NCBI GenBank assembly: GCA_013203145.1
Contig: JABMOV010000166.1
Location: 1-60,402 of the forward strand
Length of the DNA stretch: 60,402 bases
Reading direction: 5' to 3'
Source of the DNA: Fidelibacterota bacterium
Lineage (GTDB): Bacteria; Fidelibacterota; Marinisomatia; Marinisomatales; JABMOV01
Part shown: positions 33,360 to 43,230 of the stretch, piece by piece
Numbering within the stretch: the stretch's first letter is position 1
Layout of the letters: the number at the start of each line of letters is the position of its first letter
Notes under the pieces: model-generated
Databases searched by the model: none
Told to the model about the DNA's origin: nothing
What the model saw: only the letters and a program-made list of their open reading frames with translations
Program-made: the position numbers and the translations under genes

Positions 33360-36300
33360 TTATCCTTTTTCCAATTCCGGGTTGGGATTTCGAAGTTTTG
33401 CCTGATAAGTAATACGCGGTTTAGTATTGAGTTCTCCTAACAAAGCGTAGTCACGATTCTGTTGCTTCATTTGCGACACTTTTGAATTTGGATCGGTAAT
33501 GTCACCAAATGCAATGGCATCTGTTGGACAGGTCTGCTGACATGCAGAAACAACATCACCATCGACGAGGATCTGATTATTTTTCTTTGAAGTAATCTTT
33601 GCTTGGTTGACTCGTTGCAAACAGAATGTACATTTTTCCATGACGCCACGGAATCGAACAGTAACGTCTGGGTTCTGTGCCATTTGGACAATTTCAGGAA
33701 TATCTTTTGTATAATGATAAAAATTGAATCGACGAACTTTATAAGGACAGTTATTAGCACAATAACGAGTTCCGACACAGCGATTGTAGGTCATGCCATT
33801 GATGCCATCATCTGTATGAGTTGTTGCAGCAACAGGACATACTTGCTCACATGGTGCCATTTCGCAATGTTGACATGCTACCGGTTGAACAACTGATTTA
33901 GGATTTTCTATGTCGCCTGTGAAATACCTATCCATCCGCATCCAATGCATTTCACGACCAATTTTCACCTGGTCTTTACCCACGACTGGTATATTATTTT
34001 CACTTTGACACGCGATGGTACAAGCCATACAACCTGTACATACATTCAGGTCGATTGCCATTCCCCATTGGGGACCTTCAGAATAATCTTTTTCCTCCCA
34101 CATGGATATTAGTGGAGGATGCTCAACCGCTTCTTTTGCGAATTCTGGATGGTGTTTGTATTCATCCATTGTGGCTTCACGAACAATGATAGGCAGACGA
34201 TCTTGCACACCTTTTTCAGCTGTAGCGTCACCATCCATCCCATTGTGATCTTGGGTGCTGGCTAATTCGTATTTTAATCCTGTACCAACAATCATGGCGC
34301 CAAAGCCAAATCCCTGGTGTGAGGAGGTGCGTAGTTTATAAGTATCTACACCGGTATCGTCACCGATTCGTCCAATGGAAGATTGCCCATAACCAAGTTC
34401 TAACCCGATTGAATAATCGGCCATTCCAGGGACAATCCATACAGGAATATTTAAATTGCGACCTTCGAATTTGAGGGTCACTAAATCTTCGTTACGCAAT
34501 CCTAATGTTTTTGCAGTCGTACGACTCATTAAGGCAGCGTTATCCCATGTGAGTTTTGTTATTGGGTCTGGCAATTCCTGCAACCAGCCATTATTGGCGA
34601 ATCGCCCATCATAGACAGAAGCAGATGTTGAGAATACGACTTCCAGATTTTCAGCTGATGCGGTGCGCATAGCAAAAGATTGTTTTTGGAGTTCATTTAC
34701 TAAAAGTTTACTATTTGTTTTCAGTGAAATCTCACCAGACGATTGAAAATGGACACCATCATGTAAAACCTTGCGCCAGCTCTTTTCAAATTTTGTAGGA
34801 GATAAAATGTAACTCCAAGTTTCTTGTACCAAGTCATATCCTTTTACAGATTGACCAGTAGTAAAGGCGGAAACCAATTCAATATTGCTAACAGATGCAT
34901 ATAATGGTTCAATTTGAGGTTGTATAATTGAAGAAGGTCCTTGAGCAATACGAACATCATTCCATGATTCCAAAAAGTGGCTTTCAGGGATTTTCCAGCT
35001 AGACAATAATGATGTTTCATTGACCTTTGAGCTCAAATGAACAGAGAATTCAACTTTTGATAAAGCATTGGCGAAATTAAAATCAGCAGGTGCATTATAA
35101 ACTGGATTGCCACCTAGAATGATAAGACCATCTATAGAACCGTTTGCCATTTTGGTTGATAGTGATTTGAACTCTGCAATGTCAGAAGGTTGTGCATCAG
35201 GGAACGTATAATAAGTAACGGTTTCGCCAATATTTGACAATGCTTCATTCATAGCTGAAACTATTGCATGGACATGTGCAGGTTGACGACTCCCTGCAAG
35301 TATCAGGCTTTTACCTTTATTGGTAATTAAATCTCTAACAAGTGCTTTTATTGTGGATTTATTGAAGGAAAATCCAGCCGATTTAATACCGTCAATACCA
35401 GGAACACTGAACCCTTGTTTATTTAATTCGATGGCTACGGCAGCAGCAAACGCAGCGATATGGTTGGACTGCATCTTAAACCGATGATCTGCCATAGCTC
35501 CCGTTACTGTATAATTGCTTTCAGCGACATAAAGACGATTCATCTGATCATTTTCATGAGTGACTTTACGTCCTTTGGCAAAATCACCTGCGTTTCGAAG
35601 AACGTCACTTTCAGTCTGAAGAAAATCTGAATCTAATGCTAAAATGACATTGGCTTTATCCAGGTTGTATAATGGTCTAGCCAAGGTACCGGTGGCCATT
35701 TTGATACCACGACGGACATTTTCATCATTTACAGGTTCATATGCAACCCATGTTGCATTTGGATACGCTTTTAAAAATTCTTTTTTCAGACGAGCCAATG
35801 TAGGGGAAGAGTATTCAGTGGAAATAACAGCAAGGTTTTCACCAGCACTATTCTCAAATTTATTGCGAACATCCTGCCATGCTAAAAGAAATGCTTCAAA
35901 ATCAGAAGATTCACCACCATTACTGACCTCTTTTGCGCGATCAGGATCGTATAAATCCAAGATCGATGCTTGGACGAATGCATTTGCTTTTCCATTACTT
36001 GAAGGATGAGATTCATTTCCTTCAAGTTTGGTTGGACGACCTTCATGGTTTTCAACTAATACTCCAATAGATTCTAATCCAAAGGGCATTGCAGAAGCAT
36101 AATAAAGAGGAATACCAGGAACAATATCTTCTGGCGAAATCACATACGGAATAATTTTTTCAATTGGACGTCTGCATCCTGCTAAGCCAGCAAAAGCCAA
36201 TGATGCTCCCATGAGTGACAAAAATTTGCGGCGCGATAATCCATCGCTCAATTCAAGTGTTCCTTCTGGAAATTCATTTTCAACGAAAGAACGGAATTCA

Positions 36301-36365
36301 TCTGTGTCAGCCAGTTGATTTAGACTGCGCCAATATTGTTTTCCATTCAACTGTTTTTTACTCAT
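33360..36365 (-). CDS. actB: Alternative complex III subunit ActB (molybdopterin-like and Fe-S fusion)
   Basis: About 1001 residues. A Tat-type leader (SRRKFLSLMGASLAFAGLAGC) also provides a lipobox Cys. The large N-terminal part resembles a molybdopterin oxidoreductase without evident cofactor ligands. The C-terminal ferredoxin-like part has four Cys clusters: CTGCMACTIACQSENN, CQHCEMAPCEQVCPV, CVGTRYCANNCPYK and CTFCLQRV...CQQTCP. The start ATG overlaps the actA stop as ATGA, which is preferred over a frame six residues longer. Confidence 0.95.
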   Translation of the reverse strand: MSKKQLNGKQYWRSLNQLADTDEFRSFVENEFPEGTLELSDGLSRRKFLSLMGASLAFAGLAGCRRPIEKIIPYVISPEDIVPGIPLYYASAMPFGLESIGVLVENHEGRPTKLEGNESHPSSNGKANAFVQASILDLYDPDRAKEVSNGGESSDFEAFLLAWQDVRNKFENSAGENLAVISTEYSSPTLARLKKEFLKAYPNATWVAYEPVNDENVRRGIKMATGTLARPLYNLDKANVILALDSDFLQTESDVLRNAGDFAKGRKVTHENDQMNRLYVAESNYTVTGAMADHRFKMQSNHIAAFAAAVAIELNKQGFSVPGIDGIKSAGFSFNKSTIKALVRDLITNKGKSLILAGSRQPAHVHAIVSAMNEALSNIGETVTYYTFPDAQPSDIAEFKSLSTKMANGSIDGLIILGGNPVYNAPADFNFANALSKVEFSVHLSSKVNETSLLSSWKIPESHFLESWNDVRIAQGPSSIIQPQIEPLYASVSNIELVSAFTTGQSVKGYDLVQETWSYILSPTKFEKSWRKVLHDGVHFQSSGEISLKTNSKLLVNELQKQSFAMRTASAENLEVVFSTSASVYDGRFANNGWLQELPDPITKLTWDNAALMSRTTAKTLGLRNEDLVTLKFEGRNLNIPVWIVPGMADYSIGLELGYGQSSIGRIGDDTGVDTYKLRTSSHQGFGFGAMIVGTGLKYELASTQDHNGMDGDATAEKGVQDRLPIIVREATMDEYKHHPEFAKEAVEHPPLISMWEEKDYSEGPQWGMAIDLNVCTGCMACTIACQSENNIPVVGKDQVKIGREMHWMRMDRYFTGDIENPKSVVQPVACQHCEMAPCEQVCPVAATTHTDDGINGMTYNRCVGTRYCANNCPYKVRRFNFYHYTKDIPEIVQMAQNPDVTVRFRGVMEKCTFCLQRVNQAKITSKKNNQILVDGDVVSACQQTCPTDAIAFGDITDPNSKVSQMKQQNRDYALLGELNTKPRITYQAKLRNPNPELEKG

Positions 36366-37009
36366 CGATGACACCCTGAACAATCAGTGGGTGGATTAAT
36401 TTTATTTGTGGATATAAACTCGGTTGCCCAATCCGACTGACCTTCGCCAGGAGTCCATCCCATGGCAGTTACATTTCCATCTGGACGTATATGACTGGTT
36501 GGGTCTCTATGGCAATCTAAACACCATTTCATACTAAGCGGTTTTGATAACATGACAGTTTCCATTTGATCAATACGGCCGTGGCAACTTTCGCATCCAA
36601 TGTTACGATTAATATGGATGCTGTGATCAAAATAGGCAAAATCAGGCGTTTTATGAATACGAACCCATTCAATGGGAATACCCGTATTCCAAGATTGAAT
36701 AATAGGTTTAATAGAGTCACTTTCGGTTTTGACCATATTGTGACAATTCATACAGGTTTGGGTTGGAGGCACACCAGCTGTAGCCGTGACTTCAACACCA
36801 GTATGACAATAACGGCAATCCATACCCATATCGCCAGCATGTAATTTGTGACTGTATGGAATAGGCTGCTCTGGGCGATACCCGACGTCAGTATAATAAG
36901 GGCTGCCAAAATACCAGAAAAACCCGACGATTCCTGCAAGAACAACGACAAGTCCACCTGCTAAAAAAAGCGGTACTTTATTTGACCATTTTGGAAAAAT
37001 CTGCGTCAT
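36362..37009 (-). CDS. actA: Alternative complex III subunit ActA, pentahaem cytochrome c
   Basis: A 215-residue protein with an N-terminal membrane anchor (VPLFLAGGLVVVLAGIVGFF) and exactly five CxxCH haem motifs: CRYCH, CMNCH, CESCH, CLDCH and CSGCH, the last at the extreme C-terminus. Five haems define ActA. It is the first gene of the long minus-strand respiratory operon and carries electrons to ActE or the oxidase. Confidence 0.96.
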   Translation of the reverse strand: MTQIFPKWSNKVPLFLAGGLVVVLAGIVGFFWYFGSPYYTDVGYRPEQPIPYSHKLHAGDMGMDCRYCHTGVEVTATAGVPPTQTCMNCHNMVKTESDSIKPIIQSWNTGIPIEWVRIHKTPDFAYFDHSIHINRNIGCESCHGRIDQMETVMLSKPLSMKWCLDCHRDPTSHIRPDGNVTAMGWTPGEGQSDWATEFISTNKINPPTDCSGCHR

Positions 37010-37302
37010 GTAATATTAAAATTCTTATTGTAGTTATGAGGTTTTAAAATATGGAAAACCACGTTTAATGTATAAAACCAAGACCCAACTTTAAAGAATT
37101 GATGAGTCACTAGTCAAGAAATCTTGGCGCAAATTTTGATATAATACTATAACATTTGACAGGATAACTGTATCCGTAAGTAATGAATTGACACATGTTA
37201 ATATTTATTTAAAAAATTCAATGAAAGAAAAGCAGGTTAATACATAAAAACTAAATTTATAACTTGAGATTGTAATAAGAAGGATGCGCTGTAATACATT
37301 AA
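37010..37302. promoter_or_regulatory. Intergenic region with presumed promoter of the respiratory operon
   Basis: No gene is seen. On the minus strand, TTGACTAGTGACTCATCAAT about 90-110 bases upstream of actA offers a possible -35 hexamer, followed 17 bases later by a weak TTAAAG. This is a low-grade promoter guess. No riboswitch or strong terminator was recognised. Confidence 0.25.
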
Positions 37303-38421
37303 TTATTCAATAATTGGAGATTTAGTATATACTGGAATTACGATGATTTTGTGGTGTCTAAATGTTGGGAAACTTGAAGAGAGAAAGAGTGAAACCTCAT
37401 TTTCAATAGATGGTCTGATCGATAGGACCAAATGACATTTTGTTTGGGATACAATGTTAGATAGTACGGGAAATAGACCACCATTATTCAATTCCAATTG
37501 TCCAAATTCGTCTAGAATAATCCATTCTGAGTTGCGTAGATCTTTCGTTTGGTTTTCGGCCCAATCAAAAGCAGATTGATTGAAAAAAAACTTTCCAGTT
37601 TGCGGACTTGATTCAGATGGTTTCATTGAATTTAGTGGTACTGATTCTCCAGTTGATATTCGCACAAGGTGATGAAACCAATTTTCGTCATCAATGGACT
37701 CTTTTTTCGAAATGAAACCATCTACTTGAATATTTTCTTTCTGCAATTCCTCGATCAAGGATTCAATCCATGGTGTTTTACCAGCGCCAGCATCACCAGT
37801 TACTAAGACTATTGAGGAGGCATTTTCTGAGTTTACTTTTGATATCATTTTTTGTGGCGAAATAGAAGTATCATGATCGATAGATAATTCATTGGACAAC
37901 CGTGTGATGTCCGCTAACACTACAGCAAAATTCTTTAGCATATAGCGCGGATTCAATAACTGTTTGGACGTTCGTATTTCAGCAAATCGAGCATTGTAAA
38001 TATTTTTTACACGTGGAAATACTTCACGGCCTATTCTTATCATCTGATCCAAAAGCGTTAGGTTCAACTTTTTAAATCTTTTAGAAAATCTCTCACTGTT
38101 TATTTCTGACGTGAGGACTGCGAAAAACTCATATATCGCAATACCACGTATGGCCATACCTAAAGAAAGAAAAAATTGAGATGTACTGTAGGATACACCT
38201 AAAAATATGGCATCCTTTGTTCCGGTAAATAATGGGACCATTAACATTAGAACAATAATAGGAATCCAAAATTTGAAGTGTCTAAATGGAACAAGAGTTT
38301 TAGGATATGAAATACCGCCCGTAAGGATAATTCCAGCTAAACTGAAAAATGGAAATCGGCGTATTAATAATAGCCAAACTAAAATAATCAGGGATGACCA
38401 GAAACGTTTTGATCTAAGCAT
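37303..38421 (-). CDS. EcfT-like transmembrane protein fused to a THEP1-type NTPase
   Basis: A 372-residue apparent fusion. Residues 1-170 contain about four hydrophobic helices, then a long amphipathic region (SERFSKRFKKLNLTLLDQMI, RVKNIYNARFAEIRTSKQ). This resembles the coupling-helix region of ECF-transporter T subunits (EcfT/CbiQ), including an Ala-Arg motif. Residues 200-372 form a P-loop domain: Walker A GDAGAGKT (209-216), VDGFISKKE, and Walker B-like WIILDEFGQLELNNGG (300-315). This pattern belongs to THEP1/DUF265 nucleoside-triphosphatases. The start overlaps by 8 bases an S-component-like gene. A two-gene ECF-like uptake system with an atypical NTPase is an inference. The P-loop call is firmer than the EcfT call. 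Confidence 0.65.
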   Translation of the reverse strand: MLRSKRFWSSLIILVWLLLIRRFPFFSLAGIILTGGISYPKTLVPFRHFKFWIPIIVLMLMVPLFTGTKDAIFLGVSYSTSQFFLSLGMAIRGIAIYEFFAVLTSEINSERFSKRFKKLNLTLLDQMIRIGREVFPRVKNIYNARFAEIRTSKQLLNPRYMLKNFAVVLADITRLSNELSIDHDTSISPQKMISKVNSENASSIVLVTGDAGAGKTPWIESLIEELQKENIQVDGFISKKESIDDENWFHHLVRISTGESVPLNSMKPSESSPQTGKFFFNQSAFDWAENQTKDLRNSEWIILDEFGQLELNNGGLFPVLSNIVSQTKCHLVLSIRPSIENEVSLFLSSSFPTFRHHKIIVIPVYTKSPIIE

Positions 38422-39001
38422 TAGAATTTTGAGACGATAAAAGGTCTTGAGTTTGCTTAATAATTATCCATGCAGCCCATGCTGCAGTGCACCCAAATAA
38501 AATGTGTGCAACCAAATAAAATATGAGGATCCACCAACCCAACCCAAATCCCACTGATTTTGATATTCCGTCGGCTAATTCTATTAAGACTGGGACAAAC
38601 TTCATCCCAAACAATACAGTCTTAACAAAAATATTTTGTACGATTGGATATATTCCAGTGAATATTCCTGAGAAGAAAAAACCAAGTTTTGTTGGTCCAA
38701 ATAATATCATCACGATTTCAACAATTACGCCTTCCATGACAATCCCTGCAAATGGACCAAACTTGACTGTACTGAAAGAGATCATTTTTATTGTACCTGC
38801 AACCAAGCCCATGAGAATGGCAGACCCACGGATATTCATTTCCTTACGGACATAAAGTAAGATGATGAGTCCAAGACCTGACAAAATTGAGCCCGAAAAG
38901 GGTAATCGGAACATGTGCAGTATTGTGCCAAGCGACGCTTCAATTGCTCCCCAAAGAGTGCCAAACAAGGTTATTGTTAATATGGATCGTCTATTCATCA
39001 T
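38414..39001 (-). CDS. ECF S-component-like membrane protein
   Basis: About 195 residues with five or six helices (SILTITLFGTLWGAIEASLG, SGLGLIILLYV, SAILMGLVAGTIKMISF, GIVMEGVIVEIVMILFG, FFFSGIFTGIYPIVQNIFV and LGWWILIFYLVAHILFGC). Size and helix layout match substrate-specific S components of ECF transporters, and it is translationally coupled to the EcfT/THEP1 fusion. Substrate unknown. The start is uncertain: ATG at 39001 (MMNRRS) is chosen, and a frame from 39055 would add 18 polar residues. No clear Shine-Dalgarno is seen. Confidence 0.55.
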   Translation of the reverse strand: MMNRRSILTITLFGTLWGAIEASLGTILHMFRLPFSGSILSGLGLIILLYVRKEMNIRGSAILMGLVAGTIKMISFSTVKFGPFAGIVMEGVIVEIVMILFGPTKLGFFFSGIFTGIYPIVQNIFVKTVLFGMKFVPVLIELADGISKSVGFGLGWWILIFYLVAHILFGCTAAWAAWIIIKQTQDLLSSQNSNA

Positions 39002-39211
39002 GCAGAGATTACTTGCTCTTTTTTTAGATATGCAAATTCTAACTCTGACTGACATTTCTATGGAAATGTGTTATAGTAATATCAACGGGATTCATCTGAT
39101 TATTGAAAGAATTGATCCGGGATAACATGTTGTCTTACCTCCCACGACAGAAGATTATCTGTAAATATTCTACTATAACCCAACGACTGAATTGCTTATT
39201 TTTGCTTATAA

Positions 39212-40624
39212 ATGGAAGTTCGAAACCAATTATCAAGTAATCTAATTTATTGGGTTAGCCGGAACATTTGGCTGATTATAGCGAGTATATTTGGAATATT
39301 ATTTTATTTTATTCCAGCTCCTGCCGGCTTATCAATTGAGGGATGGCGAACGATCATCATTGCCGTGATTGCACTTATATTGATAGTTACAGAACCCATA
39401 CCCCTGCCAGGCATTGCCTTTATTATTATTATTTTGCAGGTCTATTTTGGTGTTGCCGATGCAAATTCGGTTTCAAAAGCATTTATGAACGATGCCGTAT
39501 TTTTTATAATGGGATCGCTTATGCTGGCGGTGGCAATTATTCAACAGGGCTGGGATGCCAGAATTGCTTTAGGAATTATTCGTTTAACGGGGAGCAGTAC
39601 CACGCGAATTGCTTTTGGGTTCTCAACAATTGCTGCAATACTATCCTCTTTCATTGGCGAACATACCGTGGCAGCAATAATGTTACCAATTGGCTTGACC
39701 CTTATTCGCTTTACTTCTGAAGATAAGGAACAAACAACCCAGTTATCTGCGCTAATATTATTTTCCATTGCCTATGGATGCTTAATTGGGTCCATTGGAA
39801 CGCCTTCCGGTGGTGGCAGGAATGTTATCATGATGATTTATTGGAAAGAATACGGAGTAGAGCCATTGTCATACTGGCGATGGATGGTTTATGTTTATCC
39901 ACTGGTTTTGCTACAGCTTCCATTGTTGGCGTGGGTATTGAGATCCACATTTAAACCAGAATTCAGTCGATTGGATTCCGGTGTACGCCGGTTAAAAGTT
40001 CAAGTAGCGCGATCTGGAAAAATTACAGATCAGCAAAAATTAGCCGCTTTCTTATTTCTGGTTGTATTTATTGGTTGGGTATTTCTATCAGAGACATTCG
40101 GATTAGGCATTATCGCAATTACTGGTGTTGTATTGTATATTGTAACCGATCTGGTAAAATGGGAAGATATTAATAAGCATGTCAATTGGGGCGTCATCAT
40201 TTTATTTGGGGCTGCCATATCGTTGGGTGTACAGATAAAAAATTCAGGTGCAGCGCATTGGTTGGCAAACATCGTTTTAAATTCAATGGGAGATGAATGG
40301 TTAAATATCCCAATTGTAACGGATTCGATTATTATACTTCTTACAACAACCATGGCAAATCTTCTATCCAGCTCAGCGACAGTAGCGGTACTTGGTCCCG
40401 TTATTTTAAATTTACCAGGCGATGCGATCCATACTGGATTAGTAGCAACAATTGTATCAGCCTTTGGTTATTTTACTGCCGTTGCTGCACCTGCTTGCAC
40501 AATTGTGTATTCTTGTGGACTTTTACGATCAAAAGATTTTTTACGTGCCGGGTGGAAAATGGGAACAATATCGATAGGTCTGATTTTAGTTTACGCGAAT
40601 GTTTATTGGAGGTTTCTTCAATGA
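39212..40624 (+). CDS. SLC13/DASS-family anion symporter, copy 1
   Basis: A 470-residue secondary transporter with about eleven helices. Motifs typical of the divalent anion:sodium symporters are TEPIPLPGIAFIIIILQV, FFIMGSLMLAVAI, GEHTVAAIMLPIG, SIGTPSGGGRNVIMM (substrate-loop SNT-like element) and TTTMANLLSSSATVAVLGP. Likely substrates are dicarboxylates or sulfate, taken up with sodium. It is followed after 69 bases by a close paralogue of identical length, a clear tandem duplication. Confidence 0.88.
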   Translation: MEVRNQLSSNLIYWVSRNIWLIIASIFGILFYFIPAPAGLSIEGWRTIIIAVIALILIVTEPIPLPGIAFIIIILQVYFGVADANSVSKAFMNDAVFFIMGSLMLAVAIIQQGWDARIALGIIRLTGSSTTRIAFGFSTIAAILSSFIGEHTVAAIMLPIGLTLIRFTSEDKEQTTQLSALILFSIAYGCLIGSIGTPSGGGRNVIMMIYWKEYGVEPLSYWRWMVYVYPLVLLQLPLLAWVLRSTFKPEFSRLDSGVRRLKVQVARSGKITDQQKLAAFLFLVVFIGWVFLSETFGLGIIAITGVVLYIVTDLVKWEDINKHVNWGVIILFGAAISLGVQIKNSGAAHWLANIVLNSMGDEWLNIPIVTDSIIILLTTTMANLLSSSATVAVLGPVILNLPGDAIHTGLVATIVSAFGYFTAVAAPACTIVYSCGLLRSKDFLRAGWKMGTISIGLILVYANVYWRFLQ

Positions 40625-40693
40625 GATATTCTTGGATTAAAAGCACGGCACTTTTTGTATTTAATATGAGTAGGAGTGTAAAAACGTAGCAAA

Positions 40694-42106
40694 ATGGAAT
40701 TAAGATACCAATTACTAAGAAATTTATTGTACTGGTTGAACCGAAATACTGGTACAATTGCCGCAGTTATTGTTGGTGTGGCAATGTATGTTTTACCCAA
40801 GCCCGATAGCATAGATATTGATGCATGGAAAACCCTCATTATTGCTGTCATAACATTAATATTGATTATTACCGAGCCTATTCCACTGCCGGGTATCGCG
40901 TTTGTCATAATTATACTTCAAGTTTATTTTGGTATTGCGGATGCAGAAACTGTATCAAACGCGTTTATGAACGATGCTGTATTTTTTATCATGGGATCAC
41001 TTATGTTGGCTGTTGCAATCATAAAGCAGGGATGGGATGTCAGAATTGCTTTAGGTATCGTGGCTTTAACAGGAAATAAAACGCAAAATATTGCAATTGG
41101 ATTTTCAATTATTTCAGCAGTGATGTCTTCTTTTATTGGTGCGCATACCGTAGCCGCTATTATGCTTCCCATTGGAATAACGTTGATTCGGCACATGTCA
41201 TCAGAAAAGGCAGAAACTACACAACTAGCAGGAATCCTATTATTTTCAGTTGCCTATGGTAGTTTAATAGGTTCGGTTGGGTCGCCATCCGGAGGCGGTC
41301 GAAATGTTATAATGATGATCTATATGAAAGAATACGGTATTGAACCCTTATCCTACTGGCGATGGATGGTTTATGTTTATCCGTTGGTATTTCTGCAAAT
41401 TCCAATCCTTGGTTTAATTCTCAAGTCAAGCTTTCGTCCCGAGTATTTAAAATTGGGGAAAAGTATACGCAAATTGAAACTACAAGTTGGGAAGTCAGGA
41501 AAAGTTACAGGAAACCAGTATTTTGCAATTTTCATTTTTATACTAGTGTTATTAGGGTGGGTGACGTTATCACAAAAACACGGTTTGGGCATTATCGCCT
41601 TGACCGGAGTGGTGATATATTTATTTACAGGGCTTGTTAAGTGGCAAGACCTCAATAATCATGTAAACTGGGGAGTTATTATTTTATTTGGAGCAGCCAT
41701 TAGTCTGGGTGTTCAGATTAAAAATACTGGAGCTGCTGATTGGTTATCTCTGCAAGTTATCAGTGTCGTTGGAGAATCGTTGTTGCAAAATCAAGGCGTT
41801 TCTGATGTCCTAAATGTATTTTTAACCACCATTTTTGCTAACATCCTTTCTGGTACTGCCACTGTCGCTATACTCGGTCCAATAACATTGAATTTCCCTG
41901 GTGACACATTACATGCAGGTCTCATTACAGCCATTGCATCATCTTTTGGATATTTCACTGCTGTAGCAGCACCTGCCTGCGTAATCGTGTATTCAAGTGG
42001 TTTAGTTCGTTCAAGAGATTTTTTAAGAGTTGGATGGAAAATGGGAATAGTATCCATTGTCGTAACTATTATTTATGCCAATATTTATTGGCCATTGTTA
42101 AAGTAA
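40694..42106 (+). CDS. SLC13/DASS-family anion symporter, copy 2
   Basis: Paralogue of the preceding gene, also 470 residues, with the same motifs: TEPIPLPGIAFVIIILQV, FFIMGSLMLAVAIIKQGWD, GAHTVAAIMLPIG, GSVGSPSGGGRNVIMM and TTIFANILSGTATVAILGP. One substitution of note: GEHTVAA in copy 1 is GAHTVAA here, and SSSATVA becomes SGTATVA in the second substrate loop. These changes could alter specificity. It ends 41 bases before the universal stress protein, probably in one operon. Confidence 0.88.
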   Translation: MELRYQLLRNLLYWLNRNTGTIAAVIVGVAMYVLPKPDSIDIDAWKTLIIAVITLILIITEPIPLPGIAFVIIILQVYFGIADAETVSNAFMNDAVFFIMGSLMLAVAIIKQGWDVRIALGIVALTGNKTQNIAIGFSIISAVMSSFIGAHTVAAIMLPIGITLIRHMSSEKAETTQLAGILLFSVAYGSLIGSVGSPSGGGRNVIMMIYMKEYGIEPLSYWRWMVYVYPLVFLQIPILGLILKSSFRPEYLKLGKSIRKLKLQVGKSGKVTGNQYFAIFIFILVLLGWVTLSQKHGLGIIALTGVVIYLFTGLVKWQDLNNHVNWGVIILFGAAISLGVQIKNTGAADWLSLQVISVVGESLLQNQGVSDVLNVFLTTIFANILSGTATVAILGPITLNFPGDTLHAGLITAIASSFGYFTAVAAPACVIVYSSGLVRSRDFLRVGWKMGIVSIVVTIIYANIYWPLLK

Positions 42107-42147
42107 TCAAAATTGATGATTAAATTTGAAAGAAATCGGAGCCAAGT

Positions 42148-43032
42148 ATGAAATTTTTAATCGCCATAGGAAGTAAGGAATATTCCGAACCTACACTTCG
42201 CATAGGAATGCGTGTAGCAAAAGCGTTTAAAGCGTCGGTGACTATCTGCTATGTTGGGCCAAAAGTCAGTGCATTTTCGTCAAATGTTGTTCGTTTGGCT
42301 CAAGAAAATCTTGAGCGATGGGAAATGGAACTACCAGGTGTGGACGTTTTGGAGTGGGCTTTTAATTTCCTTGCTGCTCGCGAATATATTACACCGAATA
42401 TTATTGAAACAGGATTTCAAAAAAATATGCTGATCCAAAGCAGTGGGTCGCGTAGTGAGTTGCTGTTGCAAGGTACTATGTGCAAGGATGTCAGATTAAT
42501 TTTGCGTTCTGGTGATATCATCGATGAACTTCGGGATGAGGTTGCTCAAAACAAATACGATGTGACTATCATTGGTGGAAGCCAAAAGCGACGGATGGCG
42601 CATGACCTTGTGCAATTTATTGACAGTTCTATCTTCGTTGTGAATAAATTTGATTATGCTATGCGATATGGTTTATTGGTCCCGGTGAATGACAGCAAAA
42701 GTACACCAAAGGCTGTGAAATATGCAGTACGGGTAGCCCAGGCTTTTGACATCCCTGTTGATTTAGTGACTGCTTCACGGAAAGAGGAATTTGGTGAATC
42801 TTACAAAAATGCTTCAGATCGTGCTGCCACAATGATGCGCCGATCGGGGATTGAACATCGTCAACATTTCAAAGTGGGTGAAGCTGACGAAGTGATTAAA
42901 AAAATGGCTGGAGACGATCATATTGTTGTCATGGGCTCGTCTACAAAAAATCCAGTAAAGAAGTTCTTTTTTGGTAGCAAACAGATTCGGGTCATGACCG
43001 ATGCACCATTTCCTATTCTTATTGTAAAATAA
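42148..43032 (+). CDS. Tandem-domain universal stress protein
   Basis: A 294-residue cytoplasmic protein made of two UspA-like domains (1-150 and 165-294). The C-terminal domain keeps the nucleotide-binding pattern MGSSTKNPVKKFFFGS (G-x2-G/S-x9-G-S). The first ends DVTIIGGSQKRRMAHDLVQF, a degenerate version. Two-domain Usp proteins next to membrane transporters often sense ATP or AMP and regulate the transporter. Here it follows the DASS pair by 41 bases. Confidence 0.87.
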   Translation: MKFLIAIGSKEYSEPTLRIGMRVAKAFKASVTICYVGPKVSAFSSNVVRLAQENLERWEMELPGVDVLEWAFNFLAAREYITPNIIETGFQKNMLIQSSGSRSELLLQGTMCKDVRLILRSGDIIDELRDEVAQNKYDVTIIGGSQKRRMAHDLVQFIDSSIFVVNKFDYAMRYGLLVPVNDSKSTPKAVKYAVRVAQAFDIPVDLVTASRKEEFGESYKNASDRAATMMRRSGIEHRQHFKVGEADEVIKKMAGDDHIVVMGSSTKNPVKKFFFGSKQIRVMTDAPFPILIVK

Positions 43033-43230
43033 TAAAACAGGCAAAATTGATTGTTGTAATAAATGTTTGAAAAGTTGCAAAAATTGATATTGTGACTTAC
43101 CCAACTTCTGAATCTATTAAGTATAATTATATTTGAATCTGGTTCGGAGTATTGGCAATTTTCACACGCTCAAATTATAAAAATTTGATAATTTTATAAT
43201 TATCCAAAACGCAAAAACAGAAAGCAAAAA
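43033..43230. other. Intergenic, no feature recognised
   Basis: AT-rich stretch between the Usp gene and the coiled-coil lipoprotein. I see no hairpin, repeat or gene. Confidence 0.5.
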
